A stretch of DNA of 64,000 nucleotides from Humulus lupulus (taxonomy: Eukaryota > Streptophyta > Magnoliopsida > Rosales > Cannabaceae), in the NCBI RefSeq assembly GCF_963169125.1, contig NC_084793.1, positions 215,662,652 to 215,726,651 of the forward strand. The letters are read 5' to 3'. The first letter of the stretch is position 1. Every line of letters starts with the position of its first letter. Position numbers and translations under genes: made by a program. Below the pieces are notes generated by a model. It made no database searches and was not told the DNA's origin. It saw nothing but the letters and a program-made list of their open reading frames with translations. Below, in pieces: positions 56,544 to 64,000 of the stretch.

Positions 56544-59500
56544 TGTAGCACACCAATTTTTTTATTTTATTATTAATTGTTTAAGTGTTTAGTTATTTTT
56601 ACTTTAATTATTTAAATGTTAAATTCTAATTGTGTGAATTGAATTTTATTTGTTTTATTTATTTAAATTATTGTGTAAGTTTTGTGCATTGAAATTTGGT
56701 TGTGCGCAAGAGAGTGCAGGTTAGTAGTGATAGATTTGTGTACTTGTGTGTGTGCATGTACATGGTATGCATGGTGAGCATGCTATAGATTACCATGCAT
56801 TTAGATCACATAAAGGGGATATTATAATTTCCCTATATTTTAAATTATGTAAAGAAAGTTCTAGAACACTTGTGTTCACACAAGTGTAAATGGAAAAACA
56901 ATGTAAGAGTAAAGAGAGAGAGTTAGAGTGGGAAACCTTTTTCTATTTAATTTTAATTATTTTCTTGATAGAAATTAAAGAAAATAAGATAAGGTATGAA
57001 TAAGGGATTGCCATTAGTTACCTTGAGCTATTTTGGGAAAGTAGAAAGTTGGAAGGGTGGTGTGAGTTGGCTCTTTCTTGGCCGAGTATAGAAAGTGAGA
57101 GTGAGAGAGTGGGGTTAGTCAACGAGGGTGAGTGTGGCAATACTTTCTTTTTTTTAGTTTGTTGACATATCTCTTAATTTTTCACCATTATTCCCATTTA
57201 ATTCCAAGACAAAATTCAAGAAAATTTAAAATTGGAACTTACCCTTTTCCCATTAGCATAGTGGTTGACCTCTAGGGTTTTTATATAAAGAAAATAATAG
57301 AACTTGAAGGCTCCATTTTGTTGGTTGTCGAGCATAGAGAGAGAAAGGGAGAGAGAGGGCATGAGAAAGAGAGAAATAAAGAAAGAGAAGGAGAAGGAGA
57401 ATAGATTTTTGAAAACCCCTTGGTAAGAACCTTGCTTTGTGCTTTGAATCCTCTATGTTCATCTTCCCATCTTCTTGATCCTAAGATTTCTTTTTCTTTT
57501 ATGTGGTGTGTTTCGAAATTCCTATGGTGTCAAAGGATTGATCAATCTTGTGTTTGTGATCACTATCAAAGGAGGTAATGGGAATTCCTTGCCTTTTGTT
57601 GTTTTGATGTTGTTATATTCTTGTTTATGACTTTGGATTATTGTTTGTTATTTTGAGAAAGCATGTTTGTGATGTATGATGATGTATTGATCACGGTGGT
57701 CTTGATAGGTATAGGTTCTAATATGCTTTCACAATATTGTTATGATGAATACATGAGTTGTTATGATATTTTGATTAGAAGCATGTTAGGTTTTTAATTA
57801 AATTATGGAAACAAGAATATATGTTGATGTATGTTTCGGCCTAGCCTATGTTGTATGGTTCATTTTATTTCTTTTGAATTATGATATAAACATGTTTCTT
57901 GATTAGGGAATGTGGTGTAAATTGGAGCATGAGAAATATGATGTTTATATTGTCTATGTATCATTAGAAAGCATGCTAGGGTATGAGTTTGGGTTATGAT
58001 GATGATCTATGTGAAAATTGTGGCTCATAAAATTATATGGTGCTAGGGTTTCGGCCATGACATATATTAGGCTTTAGGTTCTTTTGTTTACTTAGTTTTG
58101 AGCATGAAAAGTTGTTGTAATATAATTGTAAAAAGGGAGCATGTTAGAATTTTTATTGATATAAAATAAAAACATATTGAATTTGGTGTTGATTATATGA
58201 TAATGTTTTGTGACTTAAGAATATATGAAGGTGTATGTTTGAGTTAGGAAGCATGATAGTACTGTCTTAATTTGTTTCGCATTTTTCATTTATGCTTGTT
58301 AGTGTGTCTCGGCCAATGCATCTCTTTTTGGGATTATGTTTTTTAAATGATTTAATTGTTTGTTTGCATGCTAATGATAATATTAAAATGCATAAAAAAG
58401 ATATAGAAACATGCTAGTTTAATAGTTAAAAATGACTACGTGTATTTTTAAATTAAAATATGCTTGCTGATTTTTAGTTTATCCTTTACGATAATTTATA
58501 AATAATTTAAAAAGAGAACAATTTATGTCTTAAATTCATATTTTAAAACTAATACACGTAAAAGGTGAATTTCATACATGAGCAATGTATTTTTCCTTTA
58601 TAAGATATATGCATATTTTTAGTGTTTATAAGTTGAGAAAATTCTTTTTAAAAAAGATGTCTAGAATTTGGTTTATTGAAAATGTGAGTATTATTGGTCC
58701 TTTTATCAAATTGTAGCTAATTATAATTAGTGTGAATTGTTATGATCTAGAAAAAAAAAATTAAAATTAAATTATGTCACATTTTATTGGTATTATTTAT
58801 TTAATTTTGCCAAATTAAAAAAGTACTTTTATGGGATTAATTAATTTTGCCAAATTAATTATTTTATAAGTAATTATAAATGTTGTCACATTTTATTGAT
58901 ATTGAACAATAAATAAGACTATTATTTTGTACAGTTCAAGCTACTGAACTATTTTAGTGAAATAAATTTTTGTAATGAATTTTATGAATGACAATTGTAT
59001 GATTTAAAGGAATAAAGTAGAATAAATTGTGTTGGTAATTTATTTTATGCTTACTGAATTTTTGTGAAATTTACAAGAAAATAAATGAATAAATATTGTC
59101 AACTTCAAAGTGAGTTTTAAGAACCATCCGATATATGCATGTTACCTGCAAGAATACTTTTACGTTCAAATATATGTTAATTAATCAAATCCATGGTTCT
59201 TGTTTTGAAACCATTGAGAATTACTTAGTAGAATTGACTTTATTCTTTTATGATTTTATGTGACATTTTTGTGTGAATAAAGTCGTGGTGCAACTTGTGT
59301 CATGTGTGCATGGCCCATGCACACGTGGTGTATGTTTGGGTGATATATTTAGTTTTACTTGATATTAAGAAGAGTGTTTGATTGACTCTTCTAGGCTCGT
59401 TGTCAAGCTATATCGCATTCTACAGCCTGGACTTGAGGTAAGGAAGTTAGCTAGAATTCTTATGTGATTATGTTGAACTATATGAGATATCAGTTATGCG

Positions 59501-60202
59501 ATAAGTTGTTATGTATGTATGTATTGTATGATTGTATGAAAAATAGAGTGTCGTTAGCGTGCTGAAACGCGACACAACAAAGGAGTTACTAAGGTATAAC
59601 GTAACTCATAGGGCAGACGCACCAAGAGGCCCACGAGGGCTAGAGGAGGATATACCGAGTTATGCTTTATTGGTTACCTCATAGAATTGTTGGTTTTATT
59701 TATTATGATGAATTTTCAAATAAAGTGTATGACACTATGAAATGTCTATGTTATGCTTTTTAAGTTTATGCACGATGAAAATAGTTTTGTATTATACTTA
59801 TATGAATTGCTGTTCATGTTTGTACTTCCTTGCTAGGCTTTTAGCTCTCCCCCTTACTTTTCCCCTTTTTAGGTAGGTGAGATTTTTTTATTCATATACA
59901 TGGTGATATGGGGCGTTCCATGGTCAAAGTGTATGTCGTGGGGATGTGAATCAACAAAAAGCGATCTAGAAACGCCGATGAATATTTTTATGAATTTTAT
60001 TACGTTTAATTATATTTCAGCGGGACTTTGCTATTTTTATTTTAAATTATATGAAAAACTTTATATTTTGATTTGAACAAATGGGCCCATAATGCATGTT
60101 TTAATAAGGCCCCGTTGAACCTTTTGAAAAATTGTGGTATTTTTCTAAATAAGCATCGATTAATAGTCTTTTGCAAATGATAGTAGAATAAGGTGTTTTA
60201 CA
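56544..60202 (+). mobile_element. TekB 3' LTR
   Basis: The 3,659-bp LTR begins TGTAGCACACC and ends AAGGTGTTTTACA. It carries the G-box palindrome (59299-59327) and the donor-like sites G/GTAAGAAC (57422) and GAG/GTAAGG (59437), like TekF. It is clearly the same family but diverged. Since the 5' LTR is lost, no target duplication can be tested. The right flank is CCTGA. No credible gene is seen. Confidence 0.9.
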
Positions 60203-62600
60203 CCTGATCTTCCTCGTCAGAAAATATTTCTTGAGATTTCGTTTAAAAATAAATAAATATTCTCTTAAAACTCAAAGTATGCTTTGAAGTTGCGGTTTTA
60301 TCTGATCTGCCTCATCAAAAAAGATTTCTTGAGAATGTCATTTTATTTTGTCATTTTTTTATTTACTTTCAGCAATTTATTTTTATTTTTATTATTTTTT
60401 TTTTAAAAGAATGAATGAAGAAGAGAAACGTCGTTTTGAGCTTTATTGTCCAATGTACTTATCTTCATTCAACAATTCATATTCTAGTGCTACAGATGGT
60501 ACTAGCTGTTTTAAGGGTGGCCACAAACTTAGTTTAAGACAATACCAAGAATTCGAGGTTTTAGAAGCTAAGTTTGATAGTGAAAATCCTGAGGTTACAA
60601 AGGTAGATTATGATGAACCTTATAGTGACTATGTGACCATAGGAATCATAATCCTAGCTGGAATAAGCTGGAACAACCCCATTGATTTTAGTTGGAAGTC
60701 TGAGTACAACTACCATGTATCGCCTTTTGAGCACAATTTTTTTAACTTTTACCATGAACCTCAATATAATGTCTGGCCTGATAGGGATCCTTTTGAGGAC
60801 ACATCTTACACATTTATGGAGGCACAAAGAGAGTTTAATGCACAATTTATGGAGGAACTTAGAGAACTTAAGGCTCAACTCTCAGAGTGCACCGACGTTG
60901 TTAACTCACATAATGAAAATCAATTCCAGTCACCACCCGAGACCATAGCACCATTCTCCACTCCCATTTTCGATCAATTCGTTGAGGCTGATGCCATTAC
61001 CATTCAGAGTGAAAATATTTCCTGTGCTGAAATTCTTTCAACCACTCTGAATGAAATCAAATGATATCATACTGATGTGATAGACAAATTCATGGAGGAA
61101 ATTATAAAAAATTTCTCAAAATCACACAAATTCCTTCACGATTTTAAAACTAAACATTTTCTTTTTCCTGAAAATGTAGTTAACGCTTCTATTTTTTAGA
61201 CTCGTGATAAAAGAAAATTCATTTTTGATACAGGATAAGATGCAATATGCAGTTGGTAGACACATCTGAGAGCAATGCTTCTGCCTACCAAAGACTGATC
61301 AGGTTTTATCTTTCCATGTTTTATCTTTCAGTTTTGTGTGTATAATTTTTGTCTTGCATTTTACTTTTGTGTGTTGGTTGCTTTGATTTTGCTTGGGTGG
61401 TTGTCATTTTATCATTTTTCCCTTAAAATGTGCATAACGTTAGATATTGAGAGAAATGTCTCATTTAAAGTTGGGGTTATGGAGCATATTCATGCGTTGA
61501 AATATATTTTGATTACTATTTTGAAATTTTGAGTTAATTTTTTGCAAAATTCATGACAAGAAAATTTTTGTGAGATATATTTGACTATTTTGACTATTAT
61601 GAAGTAATTTTTTATAGTAATCTCATGCACAACCAAACATGTGAAAATAAAGTTTTTAACACATTCAGTTGAGAAAAATCCTAAAGTTTAAAGCTTTTAA
61701 TTTTTTGTGAGTTGTGAGAATGAGAAAACAACTTTGAAAACTTATATTGATCATTTGTTTTGGTATAATTAATTTTTGGGAATTTAAAACATGAAATTTA
61801 CTACAGGGATAATTTTTGTGTTAAAAGAGTCTTTGTCGTATTTTATTGTAATTTTCTTTTTATTTTCTTATATTTTTTCTTTATTCCTATTTTGTCTCTT
61901 GTCAAAAAGAAAAAAATATAGAAAAAAAGAAGAAAATATATATATATATATAAAAATGAATGAAAAAAAAAAAAGCGAGAGCAACATTTTTCATTTTCAT
62001 CTTTTGTAGTTTTGTTGAAAAAAAAATTTTGTCAAATAAAAAAAATCAACATTGCTACTACATTTGTTTTCAATTTTATGTTATTTAAAAAGATTAAGAA
62101 AATTGTATTTTATTGTGTATTGTTCTTTATTTTGGCTCTTGGTTCTTGGTGTTATATTGTAAAATCTCGAAGGTTTTTATGTCATTTAGATTCCAATTAA
62201 TTGATTAGTCTATCTTTTGATCAATATTCGTTAATATTGCTTGTCCTAAAACGGTAACATCGATTGTTTAGCATTAATTGATAAATTTCCAACTCCAAGA
62301 GTGTCAACCATCTCCTGTAAAAATACTTTCAATACCTTTGTGAGGATTTGGAGTTGAGACTTTATTCTTTGGTGATTTTTCAATACTGTTTGTGTTATGA
62401 ATTGTGGAAAGATGAATATGGTTTGGTGCACACACACAAAGCTCTTGAATTACAACTTTGATAGTTTTAAATAACATTTTCTAAATTCTCGCTAAACATT
62501 TTTGCCAAGTAATTTTACATAATTTAGCTCACTAATTCATCTTGGTAATAATTTTTACCTGCTTGAATTTCTAGGGACTAGCAATTAGCTATTGGGGTTG
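60203..62600 (+). mobile_element. Tat-like element, 3' internal part
   Basis: This is the sequence right of TekB, leading to a polypurine-like AGCTATTGGGGTTG (62587-62600) and an LTR start. It holds one ORF (60411-61064). The rest (61065-62600) is AT-rich and non-coding, with poly-A/T runs, a TA run near 61940 and GTTGGGGTTATGG near 61470, as in the 3' regions of Tat and Athila elements. Two similar 33-base stretches (CTGATCTTCCTCGTCA at 60204 and CTGATCTGCCTCATCA at 60303) precede the ORF. No RT or integrase is seen, so the element is either truncated by TekB or non-autonomous. Lineage is tentative. Confidence 0.5.
60411..61064 (+). CDS. Unrecognised ORF, acidic 217-aa product
   Basis: I chose ATG 60411 (MNEEEKRRFELYCPMYLSSF) because the 21 codons before it, back to 60348, come from a T-rich tract and would make an artificial hydrophobic start. 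The product ends AEILSTTLNEIK at TGA 61062-61064. It is acidic and rich in Asn, Tyr, Phe and Ser, with a helical, possibly coiled-coil stretch (EAQREFNAQFMEELRELKAQ) near residue 145. No zinc knuckle, protease or polymerase motif is visible. The upstream T-rich tract ends in TTTCAG (60368-60373), an acceptor-like site. It lies inside a Tat-like internal region, so an element-borne accessory ORF is the simplest reading. Function is unknown, and a chance frame is possible. Confidence 0.45.
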   Translation: MNEEEKRRFELYCPMYLSSFNNSYSSATDGTSCFKGGHKLSLRQYQEFEVLEAKFDSENPEVTKVDYDEPYSDYVTIGIIILAGISWNNPIDFSWKSEYNYHVSPFEHNFFNFYHEPQYNVWPDRDPFEDTSYTFMEAQREFNAQFMEELRELKAQLSECTDVVNSHNENQFQSPPETIAPFSTPIFDQFVEADAITIQSENISCAEILSTTLNEIK

Positions 62601-63040
62601 TGATTAGTGGTGAAAAATGCACATTTTATAGATCTTAAATGTTAAAATAAATTGAGTTTTAAATAATATTTTCTTGAATTTAATGTGATATATTCTACAA
62701 TTGAAAATATTAATTTTTATTTAATTTGTGTTATGTTGTAGGAAATAAAATTTATTGTGGTACTTTGAAATGAAGAGAAAAGAAAAGAATTAAAGTTGAA
62801 AAGAGAATTGAGATATTGGCATTTTTGCAAGCCACCAACCCAAAGAAGCAAGGCCCCGGCCCTCTAGAAACCCAAGGCCCGCCTCGCGCAGGCCCAGACA
62901 GGGCTGCCTACCCTTTGCAGCCAGAGCGCCACCTAGTGCGCTCTCCACGCAACACGTGTTGCCCCAGCAGCCCAGCCTGCTCCGCGACCTAGTTGGCGAC
63001 CCGCACGTAACCCGCGCCCGACCCGGTTTCTGGCAGCCTT
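62601..63040 (+). mobile_element. Tat-like LTR, start of 3' LTR
   Basis: It begins TGATTAGTGGTGAAAAATG directly after the polypurine-like tract. It is AT-rich to about 62820, then sharply GC-rich (62840-63030, with GGCCCCGGCCC and GCCCGCCTCGCG), as in the solo LTR at 9618-11567, whose sense start is also TGATAACTC. The right end is not visible; I set it at the change to pyrimidine-rich sequence before the LINE, so this boundary is a guess. Confidence 0.45.
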
Positions 63041-63402
63041 CTTCACCCTTCAGTCAATGCTCCATATGTCGCTTTTCTATTCGTGCACCATTCAAGAGAG
63101 TCAAACTCTGCTATTCTTAGTCTAATTAATCTCATCAGCATTCTTTTTTCTCCATTTTTTATCACACTTCTCGTCCATGCAAAACAAAAGCCAAAATAAT
63201 AAATATAACAAGACCAAAAATAATAATATTAGATTGGGGAGGAAGATTAGAATTAAAGCCAGCAAAGCTCCAAGACATTAGACTATGACAGAGGAGAAAA
63301 AGGTATAAACAACACAAGAAAAAGGAAAAACAACAAAAAAACCCTAAAACAAAAATCATAAAAAGTGAAATGAGGGCGTGAGGGTTTTCTTCTAGCTTCT
63401 CC
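63041..63402 (+). other. Probable LINE 5' leader
   Basis: Between the GC-rich LTR part and the LINE ATG lies about 360 bases of mixed, then A-rich, sequence. It has no plus-strand ORF and no clear boundary. The minus-strand ORF at 63162-63416 is a chance frame with a hydrophobic translation of T-rich sequence. The LINE 5' end must lie in this stretch or slightly left of it. Confidence 0.4.
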
Positions 63403-64000
63403 ATGGCGAGGCGCAAGAAGATTCACCAGAAGCCTGTTACAAACGATAAGGGGAAGATTACACCAGGGATTGAGAATACAGAGGAATGCTTGTTAGTAGA
63501 AGAGGATCAAGATCTTCTGACTGAGTTGGAAGAGGTTTTTAAGGATACTGTGGCCGAGTTCCCTGAGGTGGGTGGCTCGAATTTGAAGGAGCGGATGAGG
63601 GATGATGATGCGGTTCATGATGCTGGGTTAAAATGGAGCGAACAGGATGATGATGGCACTGATTTTTTGACTCAAGCCAAAGATAAGTGGTCTTCATTTA
63701 AAAATTTGTTACCAAATCAGGGTGGTGCTCGATTGGAATTTGCTGAACCTTTGGTTCAAGATGGCCATCGAATTGCTCAAGTAGATTTGGAGGAAATTGC
63801 AGTTGAAGCTTCGTTTTGGAATTCAGCTGTTGTTTGTATGGTTTTAGGGGCCAATCCTCCTTTTGCTGTCTTTGAAGGGTTTATAAAGAGAATGTGGGGA
63901 AAGTTGGGGATTGAGAAGATTGCAAGGTTAAATGCTGGTCATACCCTAGTTAAATTCAGAGATGAAGTCACTAGAGATTTGGTCTTAGAGAATGGTGTTT
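63403..64000 (+). CDS. LINE ORF1 (DUF4283-like nucleic-acid-binding protein), 5' part
   Basis: The frame is open from ATG 63403 (MARRKKIHQKPVTNDKGKIT) to the window edge, 199 codons without a stop. The first 110 residues are polar and acidic. From about residue 127 it matches the start of the DUF4283 domain of plant L1-type LINE ORF1 proteins: FWNSAVVCMVLGANPPFAVF, then EGFIKRMWGKLGIEKIARLN, then GHTLVKFRDEVTRDLVLENG. In that family the domain is followed by a CCHC knuckle and an ORF2 with endonuclease and RT, which would lie beyond 64000. ORF1 protein is believed to bind the element RNA. Of all pol or gag frames here, only this and the Athila gag are free of stops. Confidence 0.85.
   Translation, partial: MARRKKIHQKPVTNDKGKITPGIENTEECLLVEEDQDLLTELEEVFKDTVAEFPEVGGSNLKERMRDDDAVHDAGLKWSEQDDDGTDFLTQAKDKWSSFKNLLPNQGGARLEFAEPLVQDGHRIAQVDLEEIAVEASFWNSAVVCMVLGANPPFAVFEGFIKRMWGKLGIEKIARLNAGHTLVKFRDEVTRDLVLENGV

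Larger units (their letters stand above)
49302..60202 (+). mobile_element. TekB: 5'-truncated Tekay element on plus strand
   Basis: It begins inside protease (LIELDMSDYDVILGM-like, about 49303) and continues through RT, RNase H, integrase and chromodomain to a complete 3' LTR (56544-60202). The 5' LTR, leader, gag and the active-site half of protease are missing. Two solo LTRs interrupt it: 51144-53339 and 54020-55889. Its sequence is closer to TekA and TekF than to Tek2 (for example MMQHGCSAYLAS). The polypurine tract is AAGGGGGGG (56531-56539). It carries many stops, and RT has lost its catalytic box by deletion. Confidence 0.9.

Noticed and set aside
60348..60410. Hydrophobic 21-residue N-terminus for the ORF at 60411, as a signal peptide
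   Set aside because: It is the translation of a T-rich tract that looks like intron or untranslated sequence. A good ATG follows at 60411, with charged residues directly after.
63162..63416. Minus-strand hydrophobic 84-codon ORF
   Set aside because: It overlaps the LINE start region and reflects A-rich plus-strand sequence; it shows no recognisable domain.
1..64000. CRISPR arrays, operons, bacterial promoters, rRNA or tRNA genes
   Set aside because: No direct-repeat/spacer arrays or RNA gene cores were seen. The primer sites resemble tRNA ends only because they are complementary to them. The sequence is plant nuclear repeat DNA.

Overview
The window is a block of nested plant retrotransposons. 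The evidence is chromodomain Ty3/gypsy (Tekay/Del type), Athila-type and Tat-type gypsy elements, Ty1/copia elements, LTRs of 1.5 to 3.8 kb, tRNA-iMet and tRNA-Asp primer sites, and a plant L1-type LINE with a DUF4283-like ORF1. A eudicot with a repeat-rich genome fits best; I cannot name the species. I see no convincing host gene, tRNA, rRNA or CRISPR. Family names were assigned by reading motifs, without a database search.

Layout. 1-8081 is a minus-strand Tekay element (TekA) cut off by the left edge; a solo LTR (608-2835) sits in its integrase. At 8082 its 5' LTR is broken by a minus-strand copia element whose pieces run to about 49302. The copia 3' LTR (8082-8510 plus about 35988-37502) holds a Tekay-like solo LTR (TekS, 8511 to about 35987). 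TekS in turn holds two elements: an Athila-derived gag-protease-only element (8845-18225, with a Tat-type solo LTR at 9618-11567) and a 15.1-kb Tekay element (TekF, 18553-33683, with another solo LTR at 26342-28325). This makes five insertion levels. The copia reverse transcriptase is also split by a minus-strand Tekay-type element (Tek2, 38526-47842).

At about 49302 the truncated copia is fused to a 5'-truncated plus-strand Tekay element (TekB, to 60202), which carries a Tek2-family solo LTR (51144-53339) and a copia solo LTR (54020-55889). From 60203 a Tat-like internal region with one unrecognised ORF leads to an LTR start at 62601. A LINE ORF1 (63403-64000) runs off the right edge.

Most insertions show TG...CA ends and a 5-bp target duplication: CATAG, AGAAG, GAGAG and TTCCT are perfect, and several others have one mismatch. 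Nearly all pol genes carry stops or lost catalytic residues. The exception is the Athila-derived element, whose 811-codon gag-protease frame is open although it lacks RT, RNase H and integrase. The most novel signals are a conserved ORF upstream of gag in TekA and TekF, conserved splice-donor-like sites in the Tekay LTRs paired with an acceptor-like site just before that ORF, a 29-bp G-box palindrome in the LTRs, and several palindromic repeat clusters in LTRs.
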